Below, piece after piece: positions 1-10,621 of a DNA stretch of 64,000 nt (its first letter is position 1; every line of letters starts with the position of its first letter). Both the position numbers and the translations under genes were made by a program. The stretch is from Chimonanthus salicifolius. Its lineage: Eukaryota; Streptophyta; Magnoliopsida; Laurales; Calycanthaceae. The notes beneath the pieces were generated by a model. The model did not search any database, was not told the DNA's origin, and saw only the letters and a program-made list of their open reading frames with translations. The DNA lies in assembly GCA_013350335.1 (NCBI GenBank), contig CM023535.1, positions 26,628,617 through 26,692,616 on the forward strand, given 5' to 3'.

Positions 1-444
1 TTTCATTGATGAAGTTGGGTATGCTGAAATCGTCGGAAGAAACCAGATCTATCGGACAACTAGGTGTCCCTCTGTCCCACAACTCTATATACTCTGTGTT
101 GCCTGACATATCTGTATCACGACAACCGAAGTATGTTAATGCCAACAGCATTTCAAATCAAACTAAATCTTTGTTTTGGGGAATTTCTCTATGTATCACA
201 TAATGTCTCTTGTTTGGGGAAAATTGCCAAATAAACAACTTGTGTTTCTTGTCCTTGGGAAAATTGCCTAAACAACACTCTTGATTTTTCTTTGCTTCCG
301 GGGAATATATCCTACGTTGCTATGTTGGATAATTCCGATTATTTTATTGTACTTCCTTTGCTATCATTCGTCTGAGTCTAACGAAGTAAATTAATGCATC
401 AGAGCCAGATTAATTTACTCCGAAAGATTCAGTGTTTCGGGTTC
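1..444 (-). mobile_element. Untranslated leader of a second gypsy element (partial, runs off the window)
   Basis: Read on the minus strand this follows the primer site at 445-456. It is recognisably homologous to the leader of the neighbouring element (5323-5736): both share the repeated short phrases around 'cttgttttgggga' and 'aaattgcct', the block 'gaagtaaattaat' and the same ending next to the primer site. No gag start is reached before the window edge. The short plus-strand open frame here is chance. This is the internal start of the element whose 5' LTR is 459-1537; the rest lies left of the window. Confidence 0.7.
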
Positions 445-456
445 GCTCTGGTACCA
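445..456 (-). other. Primer-binding site, initiator-Met tRNA type
   Basis: The minus strand reads TGGTACCAGAGC, one base from the usual TGGTATCAGAGC complementary to the 3' end of initiator methionine tRNA. It sits two bases past the LTR edge, so the LTR at 459-1537 is a 5' LTR on the minus strand and its element continues to the left. Confidence 0.85.
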
Positions 457-458
457 AC

Positions 459-1537
459 TGTAACGCCCCGCCCTTTTTCACTCGCTTCTTCCTGTAAATC
501 AGAGTCTATTTTTTTTTTATAACAGAGTAGAGTGATAGAGCGAGGGACGTCACGACGCGAGCTAAGTCCGAACTTCTAAAGCCCGACCCTTAACTGGCCA
601 ACCCTATGTGTGTATAGACTCAGTCCATGAAAAGGTTCACACATAGCAATATAAACATGTGGAATAAAAATCATAACATGCGGAAACATAATAGAACACA
701 GTTCTATTCCATTCAGATAGCAAAGTACGTCAAGTCTTTAATCATCATTATCATAACGTAATTATCCAATAAAACATCCAACCATAGCAAATTCATCTAA
801 GTTATTACAATCCGAATTCTAGATACTCAAAATACAAGCCCATGAGTATCTTAAACAAAATATAAATTAAAAGCATCCAAGCTCCTATGCCTGGCCCGTT
901 CCGCGTTCATCGTTCCCTTCGTTTCCTGTATCATCCACTAGGGTAGAAGTAGGGCATTAGTACAACGCACCCAGTAGGTATTCCAATTAGGGTTAACACA
1001 TGGGTTAGTACCAAAAATACAGATATAATAAATATATCAAATCCAATATAATAAATCATACCATCCTTACAAAACATTGTATCCAAAACAGTGTATGATA
1101 ATAGAGATCCAATCATTCCGATAAAAACCGGAAACCTTGCATGATAATAAAGGTCATAATCATGCCGATTCAATGCCATGCTATGCTACCATATGCAATG
1201 AATCCCACCCATCACAAAATCATAGTATCCTCTTGATGGGATTCTCATCATCAAGGTATCCTTCCACGAGTGTTTTACGGATGCCCCGACAGAGTGTGGA
1301 TCTCCGGATATATATTTTTAATCCTCTCCATGTGCATGTCAATTTATCCAAATCCCTTATTGTATTACTAATTAAATCTAGCCCCATTTAATTTATTTGA
1401 AACCATTTACCAAAACCGTTGGGTCTTAATTGGGCAAAGACCCAACATTTTACCCATCTAAGATCCATATGTAAAATTTACAAATTAAATGGGTAATTTT
1501 CGTAAATATTTATAACTTGAAATTCTAGGGTGTTACA
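459..1537 (-). mobile_element. 5' LTR of a gypsy element (internally deleted)
   Basis: Bounded by TG at 459 and CA at 1537 (plus strand TGTAACGCC...GGTGTTACA). Both ends and the first ~850 bases align with the 3.2-kb LTR at 5751-8935: shared blocks include 'cccgacccttaactggcca', 'ccaagctcctatgc' and 'tagggtagaagtagg'. Near 1315 the alignment jumps to the last ~150 bases of the longer LTR, so about 2 kb has been lost, including the dyad array. The LTR abuts the integrase reading frame of the neighbouring element, which marks it as an insertion in that gene. Confidence 0.8.
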
Positions 1538-2738
1538 CAACATATCCTCCTACGTTTGTATTATGCGTTCCGATTGACCGTCAGTCTGTGGATGAAAAGT
1601 TGTACTGATTAACAGCTTTGTCCCCATAGCCGACTGCATGCTCTGCCACACCCTGCCAGTGAATCGGCCAAGTCTGTCGGATACAATAGTCTTAGGTATA
1701 TCATGTAGCCTGATGCTGTCTTTGATATACCGCCGTCCCAAAGTCTCAGACGAGTCTGTCATCTTGATAGGAAAAAATTGTACAGACTTGGTCAGACGGT
1801 CCACTACTACCCAGATTGCATCGTTTCCCTTTGAATACTTCGGCAATCCCATCACAAAGTCCATGGAAATGTGTTCCCATTTCCATTCAGGCACAGGTAA
1901 GGGTTTGAACAGTCCTAGTGGCTTCTTATGTTCTATCTTGACTTGCTGACAAGTAAGGTAATGAGAGACAAATTCAGCCACGTCTTTTTTAAGTCCATGC
2001 CACCAATAATGCCTTTTCAAATCATGGTACATTTTGATGCTACTCGGATCAATGGAGAGCTTTGATTGATGAGCTTCTGTCAACAACTCTCTCATGCAGC
2101 CTTGAGGTACATATGTCTTGCCTCGGAATAAGAGACCTTGTCCACGTCGCAATTCCCATTCAGGTATGACCTCTCCAGCCAACATCTTGGCCCAAATTTC
2201 TGCCACTTCAGGATTTGTCCGCTGTTCGTGTTCAATCTTGGAAACCATAGTGGACCATACCATCAGATTATACATGTTCCCACAATCTTTGATGTACAAA
2301 TTGAACTCTCGGACGGTCGTCAGCATTTCCCATTCTTTCATAATTAGACTGGCCACAGTTGCATGTGAAATGCGGTTGAGGGCATCTGCCACTTTGTTCG
2401 CCTTACCAGGATGATATCGTAATGTAAATTCATAATCTTGCAGATATTCCATCCATCTGCACGGTCTCAAATTGAGTTCATTTTGATCGAATTGATACTT
2501 TAAGCTCTTATGGTCTAAAAATACTTCAAATTTCTCAACATATAAATAGTGTCTCCAGCTTTTGAGAGCGAAGACCACTGCCGTTAATTCCAGATCATAA
2601 ATGGAACAGTTGCGTTCATGGATTTTCAGTTACCTTGAACCATATACCACTACATGATGACTTTGAGTGAGAGACCACCCAAGTCCTTCTCCGGAAGCAT
2701 CACAGTATACTTCATATCCCTTGCCTCTCTCTGGCAAA
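1538..2738 (-). pseudogene. pol 3' part: RNase H and integrase, truncated by an LTR insertion
   Basis: Minus-strand translation gives RNase H followed by integrase. RNase H shows YCDASGEGLG, a stop between GSR and LKIHER near 2622, DLELTAVVFALKSW and LDHKSLKYQFD, ending in YHPGKANKVADALNR. Integrase keeps the DDE triad context (SMDFVMGLP, TIVSDRLGRF, DGQSERIIQT). The zinc-binding region is damaged: SIDPSS stands where family members have SIHPGS, and HYLTCQQ has lost the first cysteine. After IIQT comes a stop (TAG where the family has Leu), then EDML, and the sequence ends at 1538 where the LTR begins. The integrase C-terminus and any chromodomain are absent here and presumably lie left of the window. 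Chromovirus assignment is inference from primer site and sequence style. Confidence 0.88.
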
Positions 2739-2739
2739 A

Positions 2740-3640
2740 TTAGAATGAGAGCGGTGGTAAGCTTCTGTTCAAATCCTCAAACCTTTGGCTGCACACGTCC
2801 GACCATTCAAATTTTATTCCTTTCTGAGTTAGTCGGGTGAGTGGAGCCACAATCTTGGAGAAGTCCATAATAAATTTCCGATAGTAGCCAGCCAGTCCCA
2901 GAAAGCTGCGGATTTCGGTCACATTCATTGAAGCTTTCCAGTCTCTAACCACTGCCACTTTAGCCAGATCTACGGCTATTCCTTTTGCTGATATGACATG
3001 TCCCAAAAAGTTGGCCTCAGATAGCTAGAACTCGCACTTGCTTGCTTTAGCATATAATCGATTCTTCTTCAGTGTGTCCAGAACTATCCTCATATGCTCA
3101 GCATGCTCTTCCCTACTGGTGGAATAAATCAGAATATCGTCATTGAAGATTATAACGAACTTATCCAGATAAGGATGAAATATTCTGTTCATCAGATCCA
3201 TGAACATGGCTGGTGCATTGATGAGTCCAAATGGCATGACCACATATTCATACAGTCCATACCGAGTTTTGAAATAATTTTTTTCTATGTCCTCATCTTT
3301 GACGCGGATTTGATGGTGACATAAGATCAATCTTGGAGAAATGGCTGGAGCCTTTAAGTTGATTGAACATATCATCAATTCTGGGTAGAGGGTACTTGTT
3401 CCTGACAGTCAGCTGATTCAACTTCCTGTAATCCACACACATCCGAAGAGTACCATCTTTCTTCTTTATGAACAATACTAGTGCTCCCTAGGATGAGGTG
3501 TTGTGCCAGATGCATCCTAGTCTGAGCAACTCATCAATTTGTTTCTTCAACTTAGACATTTCTACTGGGACCATCCGGTAATGAGGCAATGATACGGGAG
3601 TGGTACAAGGGTAGAGTTTAATCTCGAAGTCAATCTCCCT
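2740..3640 (-). pseudogene. pol middle part: reverse transcriptase, gypsy type
   Basis: Three overlapping minus-strand frames together cover a Ty3/gypsy reverse transcriptase. In order: a linker ending KKQIDELLRLGCIW, a stop near 3488, then [30 protein letters not shown] and SHFSKIDL, a frameshift near 3330, then [33 protein letters not shown] (catalytic Asp pair kept, preceded by Asn rather than the usual Ile), a stop after KASKCEF near 3025, and [12 protein letters not shown]...[13 protein letters not shown]. The enzyme is dead because of at least two stops and one frameshift. It lies between the protease and RNase H segments in normal gypsy order. Confidence 0.9.
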
Positions 3641-4180
3641 CTTTGGGGGCAAGCCAGGGAGTTCGATTGGAAATACCCCTACGTAGTCTTTCACTACAGC
3701 AGGTAGGTCTTTCATCGACGTCTTGTCTAGTCTGATGCTGTTTAGTACGAGATGATTCATTTCTTCATGTAATCTCATGGTCATAGGAATGCTCTGTCTG
3801 TTGGCATGTACTATAAACCGTTTTCCCTCGGGTGACCAAAATATCACTCTGCGAAGGTGACAGTCAATGCCGGTCTGGAAGGTAGCCAACCAGTCCATGC
3901 CAAATATGATGTCGTATTCGGTCATCTCGAGTACCAGATAGTTGAATCTAAATCGGAATTCAGCGAGTTCAGTATCTACGGAAGTACAGATTAGACCTAG
4001 TGATGTGCCTCCAACAAGGGATACAACAGTAAGTGCAATGGACAGTTGTTGTGCCAAGATACCAGTAGCAGATATGAAGGTAACAGATATAAAGGAGTGG
4101 GATGCTCCTGAATCAAATAATGCAATAGCATACGAACTACCAACTACTGCCATACCTTGGATCACCGAGTGGTCCACCAT
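3641..4180 (-). pseudogene. Aspartic protease domain of gypsy pol
   Basis: A single minus-strand frame contains LFDSGASHSFIS, the catalytic DSGA motif of retroelement aspartic proteases, and further on YDIIFGMDWL, the conserved second half. The same frame runs into the start of reverse transcriptase (VFPIELPGLPPKREIDFEI). The domain looks intact, but the polyprotein is interrupted upstream (gag) and downstream (stop near 3488), so this is part of a dead element. Confidence 0.88.
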
Positions 4181-4249
4181 CTCTAGAGGAGGAACTATGG
4201 TATATAGTCGTCCAGATCTTGTCGGAATGGGTGCCCGTCCTGTTTGATT

Positions 4250-5322
4250 ATGTGCCCTGGATGCTTACGACTGAGCTGGTCGGACTGGAGGACGGAAAGA
4301 ACCCCTGGAGTAAGAAATTCTATTGTCCTGCGAACACTGCCTCTTCATATGGCCCTGCTGGCCACACTGATAATAGGTGATAACACCTCAAAGAGCCTGA
4401 GAGACTGGTCCCGATGTGGAGGGCTGACTGGGACGAAAACCACCAGTAGAAATAGTAGAGGTTGAGGGTCTCCCAAAATTGGGTCTGAATCTCTTGTGAG
4501 GGCGGAAAGTACTTCCCTCGCTCTGACTTCGTCTGTTGTTCACAAATCTAACTGTCTCCATTAGCTCTTGTTCAGTTATACCGGCTCGACTAACCACTTC
4601 TGCCAAAGTAGCTGATTTGAAAATTGTGACTTTAGCTCTGATGTTTGGTCGCAGGCCTCGCTCAAACTTCCGGGCCATCTTATATTCCGTGTCTACCATG
4701 TATTGAGCATAACATGATAGACGAAGGAATTCCAGATAATATTCCGTGACGGACATGGGACCAAGGCTATGAATGCCTGTATTTGGCGCTCTTTCTCCTC
4801 TTTTGGAAAGTAATGGTCCAGAAACATCCCAGCAAACTGACCCCAAGTTATCTCTGTTCTATCCTCCGCTAGAATCTGCGCTTATTGATGTTTGATAACC
4901 TTCCACCATTTGCTGGCATTATCTACCAGTTGTGAGGTAGCCAACAGTATTCGATCCTGATCATCGATGATCTTGAGCAGCTTCAAGATCTTTGTAATAT
5001 TCTCGATCCAGTTCTCCGCTCCTACTGGTCTTTTCTTCCCTTTGAAATAAGGGGAACGTTGCTGTTGGAAATCCCTGACCATTGTCCGGTCCTGAGATTC
5101 ATTGGAGGTTGTGCCTCCGTTGCCGTTCTGGTGTTGCTGTAGAACGAAGGTGACCATTGCCTGTACTAAGCTCTGTAGCTCCAGAGGCACCTCAGGAATA
5201 TTTGCACTGTCCTGTCCCTCTTCCTGATGTGGGTTATATCGGGTATTTCTTCTTCTTGCTGGCATTTTCCTAAGCCATGGAAACATTGGTTGACTTAGTT
5301 TGCTAACAAGATCTTCTGTCAC
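4250..5322 (-). pseudogene. gag of the gypsy element (nucleocapsid and capsid), frameshifted
   Basis: Frame one (5322-4882) starts with MTEDLVSKLSQP and contains PARRRNTRYN, AENWIENITKI and SKWWKVIKHQ, the typical capsid region of plant gypsy Gag. It stops at 4882; capsid resumes in another frame (4846-4388) with SVTEYYLEFLRLSCYAQYMV and KFERGLRPNIRAKV, followed by a Ser/Arg-rich stretch. A zinc knuckle lies at about 4334-4375 as YYQCGQQGHMKRQC: it matches CX2CX4HX4C except that the first cysteine is tyrosine. At least one frameshift and one stop separate the parts. Confidence 0.87.
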
Positions 5323-5736
5323 ATACTTTGATGTTATAATTGTTCAAATAATCATAGGGAGGGGAAAGTTCTGCTTAGTTCTCCTATATATCATTTGTGT
5401 TCCTTTCTTGGAGAAATTGCCTAAGTGACATATTTATTTCTTGTTTTGGGGAGATTTTCTAAGTATCACATGATGTTTCTTGTTCGGGGGATGAACTACC
5501 TATTTCGGTACGTTTGATAAATCTACAATTTATGGTGATTGTCCTTCCCTTGCTGTTGTTTTTCTCGTCAAACGTTGTTCTCAGATTGAATGCTTACAGT
5601 CTGATTCTCATGAAAGTAAATTAATCCGGCCCCCGTACAGTAGACTCCAAAGAGTCAGTTAGTTGGGATTCTTATCTGTCAGTGAGACATGATACCATAT
5701 TAATCTTACTTTACGATATTCAATACTTCCGGTTTC
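5323..5736 (-). mobile_element. Untranslated leader of the gypsy element
   Basis: Non-coding stretch between the primer site and gag on the minus strand. It is homologous to 1-444. No gene is seen in it. Confidence 0.65.
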
Positions 5737-5748
5737 ACTCTAATACCA
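5737..5748 (-). other. Primer-binding site, initiator-Met tRNA type
   Basis: The minus strand reads TGGTATTAGAGT, two bases from TGGTATCAGAGC, two bases beyond the LTR edge at 5751. It sets the minus-strand orientation of the element. Confidence 0.82.
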
Positions 5749-7143
5749 ACTGTAACGCTCCATCCCTTTTCACTCACCACAAATCATAGTATTTTTTTTA
5801 ATAAATAAGTGAGAGAGAGCAGGACGCCACAACGCGAGTGAAGTCTGAGTTTCCAAAACCCGACCCTTAACTGGCCACCATTACGTGTGCGTGGACTAAA
5901 TCCACTAAAACATTTCACATGCTTTTCTAAATACTTGTGGAATTACTTATATGAATAAAATACTATTCATATACATGTCATTATAAGGCAATGAAAGCCA
6001 ATCACCATATACTTTAAATAAACTTAAATATTATCAAACCATAGCAAATAAGTCTAAGTTATTACAATCCAAAATAAAGTTCTCTCAATACATCATTGAA
6101 ATTAAAACTGAGTAATTAAAACATAATCTTCCCAAGCTCCTATGCTTAGCTCCCTTCCGGTCCATTGTTCTTTTCATTACCATTCCTTATTCCATCATCT
6201 ATAGGGTAGAAGTAGGACATTAATCAACATGCCCAGTAGATATTCCAAGTAGGGTTATGGTACACATTGGAATAATATAAATTAAGGTAGATACATCATA
6301 TCATATTTGCAAAATATCTCATAAATAGTAAAACAATGAATAATGTCCATATCATAATCATGCTTACTTATGTGTCATGTCATGGGTGTCAATGCCAATG
6401 ATCTCTCACCCAATTTCCATTCCAATCACATCATAAATCAATATCAATAGTTTCCTTGATAAATCGTCATATCAAGGTTTACTTGGCCAATTATGTCCGC
6501 AGTGTTTTGTGGCGGCACCACCAAGTCACTGTATACCCATCCACAAATTAACAACCAAGACTATCGGTGAAGTGTGGACTCCTCCCTCTGCGCAGGGTTT
6601 CGGGACCTTCCCAGGAGCTATTTTACCCAAATTACGTTGTACCTATTTCTATTAACCTGGACAAGGCCAAATCTCAACGGTTCTCATAGCTTCATATAAG
6701 CTAGTCTTAAGCCCAAGTGATGTCTGGACCGCTCAGTACTTGGCTTCCTAGTCATATATGTTCCCTTCCATGCCATGCATGAGGAAATGTATGCAAGAAT
6801 GCCATTTCATTTAAAACAATCACATCAGTTGAAAATCAGTTTATAAGCATACTCAATTTGTATAATCAAAGTAATCATCATATTTGAAGTAAAAACTAGT
6901 ATCATATCATATTCCATTGTGTTCTCAATAAGGTAGGAATCCTACCAATGTCAATACACTATCGTTGCTGTCTTGTGAAGATAATGTTAACGATCGCATT
7001 GAAACGAATCACAACCCCTTTACGAATCTCTTTACCTTATCAAATTCAATCACATATATTAATTTGATTTTCCATTTTAATTTCATCACTCCTTACACCC
7101 TACAAGATGCTCTAGAAGCTAATCCAAAAATCTAAATTTACAA

Positions 7144-7593
7144 TTCAGTCGACTGAATCACACCCATATACCATTTGTGCTCTACCCGTAAACATTCAGT
7201 CGACTGAAGCAATGACTCAGTCGGCTGAAAGCACAACTATGTACTCTATAAACTTGACCCATAGACTTTCAGTCTGCGACTTTGGGTCAAATCCTATGTG
7301 TTCTCAGTCAATACACATTCAGTCGACTGAAACAATGATTCAGTCGGCTGAAAGCACAACTATGTACTCTATAAACTTGACCCGTAGACTTTCAGTCGCT
7401 GACTTTGGGTCAAATCCTATGTGTTCTCAGTCAATACACATTCTGTCGACTGAATCATAGATTCAATCGGCTGACTTTGGATCAGATCATTTAGCTAAAT
7501 CAGAAGATTCAGTCGGCTGAAAAACCCAGATATCCTTTGTTTGCTTTGCCAATACATGTTTAGTCGACTGAATCCTGAGATTCAGTCGACTCA
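7144..7593. repeat. Dyad array, word TTCAGTCGACTGAA
   Basis: About ten copies of TTCAGTCGACTGAA or its near form TTCAGTCGGCTGAA begin at 7144, 7195, 7216, 7318, 7339, 7441, 7461, 7508, 7559 and 7581. TTCAGTCGACTGAA is a perfect 14-base palindrome. Several copies also belong to a tandem repeat of exact period 123 bp (equivalent points 7194, 7317, 7440); the others are spaced independently. The array lies inside the gypsy LTR, in the part expected to be transcribed. Confidence 0.93.
7194..7450. repeat. 123-bp tandem repeat, about two copies
   Basis: The block from 7194 recurs at 7317 and its start again at 7440, with few substitutions. Because 123 is a multiple of three, the repeat creates a spurious open frame with a repeated 41-residue unit; it is not a gene. 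Confidence 0.92.
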
Positions 7594-8587
7594 TTTTTTG
7601 TCAGTTCTCTCTGTTTGCATGGATGGCTAGGCCCTTCTTCATGAAATTCATTCTTTATCATTTCTAAGCATGGATTTCATCTTTCATACCTTAATTAGTA
7701 AGTTTACTCTACCCACTAGCCAAGGTTTGGGTCTTTTCCATAATTCATTCCATTCCTAGTATCAGATTATGGATTCGAATATCACCTTATTTTTGTTTCA
7801 ACCCATTACCATTTCTTGGATGGATTTCCAACTCCATGGCCTTATAACAATTTGGCCATCCATTCCAACCAATTATGGGACTCATGAGTTCGGCCATACC
7901 ATAGCCAAACCTATCGTTTCCTTGGATTCATTCCTATGTTTGTTAAGCCTTAAACATACCTTCTTTACGTCTCTTTCTTTTCTTTTTGATCTGTCGTTTC
8001 TTCCTTAGTCCTCCTTCTTCTTTCTTTCCTCTTCTAAGTCTCCAAGTATAGAGGTAGAGGTGGGAGATAGAGGAGAGGAGAAAAGAGAAATTCTTTGTTC
8101 AATGAGGAGGAATCGGCCAAGGGGTGTGGATTGCCCCTTGGTTTGTGTCTTTTTGTATAACAACCTTAAACCCTTCATTTTCCCTCATCATGACTTGGTT
8201 TAACCAATGTGTCCCTTGGTTTAACCAAGGAGACCCTTGGCTTAAACCAAAGAGACCTCTTGACTTTCAATGAGTCTCTTGGTTTCATGCCCCTTGAGAT
8301 GAAAACCTTTCATCTTCTCAACTCAACAACACCTCAACTCAATTGAACTCATTAGTGGTTGACCAAGTCAACCATGACATGGCTGGCCATGCATGTGGTG
8401 ACTTGGTCACCACATGGCACTGGGGTCCCAACTTGGCCATGTCACTTGATGATGTAGCACGTTGCTTAATTGGCCTCCATGTGATGATATGCATGCCACA
8501 TGGCAATGCCACATCACTCACATGCCATCTCACTTGATGAGGTGGATTTTAATATATTAATTACATTAATTATCCAATTCAAATAAT

Positions 8588-8830
8588 TTACTTTAAACTT
8601 ACCCAATTACTTTAAAATTAAGCTCATCGATGACCCATTGGGTCTTAATTAGGTAATTGACCCATTTACTTTAAACTTACCCAATTATTTTAAAATTAAG
8701 CTCATCGATGACCCATTGGGTCATAATTGGATAATTGACCCATTTAATTTAAACTTACCCAATTACTTTAAAATCAAGTTTACCCATGATCCATCGGGTC
8801 TTAATTGGGTTATTGACCCATTTCCTTGCC
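8588..8830. repeat. 78-bp tandem repeat, about three copies
   Basis: The phrase 'tttaaacttacccaatta' followed by 'gacccattgggtc' recurs with a period of 78 bases (8591, 8669, 8747). It sits near the U3 start of the minus-strand LTR. The shorter LTR at 459-1537 retains a single partial unit near 1410-1450. Confidence 0.85.
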
Positions 8831-9113
8831 CATCTAATGTCAATTTCAACCATTTAATCTCAAATTCATTTAATTCGCAATTCAAATGGACCAATCCAAT
8901 ATATTTATAATCTAAGGAAATTCTGGGGTGTTACATAAATTGGACATAGATGACTCTAGGTGGAACCCAACACCTTAGGATTCCCTTGCCTAGGCTAAGA
9001 GAAAATCTTGGTAAATGATAAGTAAGTCTAGTGGATGTTTGACACCAAAATCAGAACATGGACTTAAAGTTTCAAACCATTGATTTTACTGTCAGGATGA
9101 CTCACCGTGTCGA

Positions 9114-9761
9114 CGATCAATCGCCATTGACAGCAGGTGACCAATCATGGTATTGTGATCAATCTCCTAGAAAAACAAAGGTTTTGGTTTGGAAAAGTCT
9201 GTCAAACTCGAGTGGTCTTGAGACGATGCATTCGTGAAGGCGATGCATTGCTGAGACAAGGCCGATCCAATCGTGTATACAATCAATCGCCCTGAGCTTA
9301 GACAAATCTGGATTGTCATTCATAGTCATTCCTCGAACATCCGATCGTGGAGACGATCCTTCGTTTGGGAATTGTGGCGACCAATCGCCCACACGATCAA
9401 TCGCCTGGAGCCTGGGTCAGATACCCACTGAAAAATACCATTAGGCTCAAGAGGATCCTTTCGTCTAGCAGCAACCCTTCCTATGGTATAGCATGACCAG
9501 TCGGTTGCACGGCCTATCACAAAGGCAGGGCAAAAACACACCGGGCACACGACCCATCGCCCTGGGTTTAGTTGAGGCCTGTTTGACAACACTGTCAAAA
9601 TAGGATAGCCTCAAGTCGATTGCATCGCCACCCCACGATCAATTGCCTATGGACTCGTACGACCAATCGTGTATGGATGATCAATCGTCCGTGTCCAAGA
9701 TGTTACCGTTAGAGCCCAACTGTCATATTACAACGGCTATATTTTCCACACGACCGATCGT
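9114..9761. repeat. Dyad array, form n-CGA-N4-TCG-n
   Basis: Short dyads with a four-base loop recur: CGATCAATCG (9114, 9394), ACGATCCTTCGT (9353), GGCGACCAATCGCC (9376), ACGACCAATCGT (9659) and ACGACCGATCGT (9750), plus ACGATGCATTCGT (9223) with a five-base loop. More decayed copies lie between. All keep the CGA...TCG core with complementary flanks. The array ends about 30 bases before the TATA-like box. Confidence 0.88.
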
Positions 9762-9793
9762 CTGTTGTAAAGTCCGGGATTGTCTTGTTTGCC

Positions 9794-9801
9794 TATTTAA
9801 A
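9794..9801 (+). promoter_or_regulatory. TATA-like box of the copia LTR
   Basis: TATTTAAA lies just downstream of the dyad array and at the same place as the better TATA boxes of the related LTRs (TATATAAA at 17728, TATAAAAG at 59305). Confidence 0.55.
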
Positions 9802-10551
9802 CACCAAGCCTTGTTGTATTTTGGTTGGACACTCGTGTAAGGAAAATCCAAGGCATTTACAGAGATCCCACCTCCTCTTTATGCACCTTACTTAGGAAAA
9901 TCAATTTCAATCCAATCATCTTGATTGAGGTCAAAAGAGAAAAAAAAAGAACCAAGTCTAGGATCAATTTGCAAATCAATATCCTAGAAACCTCCCATAG
10001 ATTGTTATTGCACATACAAAGGCACATCATCGTCACCATACAACATCGCATTGGGAGAAGTCTTCAAGAAGCATATCATCTACAAGTGAGCTTACAAAAA
10101 GCAAGTGCTTCGTAGGTTTGATTTAATTTTCAAATCATTGTGGAGTGGACTAAAGCAAGGTGCTTGAACTACTATAAAAAATAGAGGGATATGAGTTGGG
10201 TGAAATTCCCAATCAATTGGTTAGGCGGAATTCCTAATCTTTCAGTGTGGGTCTAATTCTCCACTTAGTGATTTGGAGATAACCCAAGGGTGGGTGAGTC
10301 TCAACAGTGGATTAGGTTGTTTAACCGAACCACTATAAATTTTGGTCTTATGGTGTTAGAGCCTTTTGTGTAATTGTTATTTAATTTGGCACACTCTTTT
10401 ATCACACACTTGATTAATCTAAATTAATCTGATGCAAATCATTTGATTAATCAAGAAATTTTTAAAGACCATTAAAATTGGTGATTGTCCTATTCACTCC
10501 CCCTCTAGGGTCAATCTCGACAAACGTTCTAGCACTCCAGGAACTTTCAAT

Positions 10552-10563
10552 TGGTATCAGAGC
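10552..10563 (+). other. Primer-binding site, initiator-Met tRNA
   Basis: TGGTATCAGAGC, an exact match to the initiator-Met type site, two bases after the LTR end. It fixes the plus-strand orientation and identifies the LTR as a 5' LTR. Confidence 0.93.
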
Positions 10564-10621
10564 CTCGTTCTTTTAATAAGGGTCTAACCATCTAAGTAGA
10601 TCTTTGTGCTAGAACATCATA

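Larger units (their letters stand above)
5751..8935 (-). mobile_element. Long 5' LTR of the gypsy element
   Basis: Plus-strand ends are TGTAACGCTC and GGGTGTTACA, matching the LTR at 459-1537. It is 3185 bp and holds three repeat layers: a dyad array (7144-7593) with an embedded 123-bp tandem repeat, a ~78-bp tandem repeat (8588-8830), and a purine-rich stretch near 8041-8100 that on the minus strand is the CT-rich sequence common just after plant transcription starts. The 'taaat' after 8935 is the expected right target duplication; its partner is outside the window. The LTR is inserted in the copia LTR that continues at 8936. Confidence 0.85.
8936..10549 (+). mobile_element. Copia (SIRE/Maximus-like) 5' LTR, left end missing
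   Basis: This LTR ends in CA at 10549 just before a perfect primer site. Its left end is cut by the gypsy LTR: it starts at a point homologous to about 190-200 bases inside complete relatives (compare 'catagatgactttagg' near 17024 and 22087). It contains the dyad array 9114-9761, a TATA-like TATTTAAA at 9794 and the conserved tail 'cctattcactccccctctagggtcaat', shared with the LTR ends near 18650, 23730 and 60110. Confidence 0.82.

Noticed and set aside
7144..7593. CRISPR-like array
   Set aside because: Spacing is irregular, units are palindromes of 14 bases inside a plant LTR, and some spacers are tandem copies of each other.
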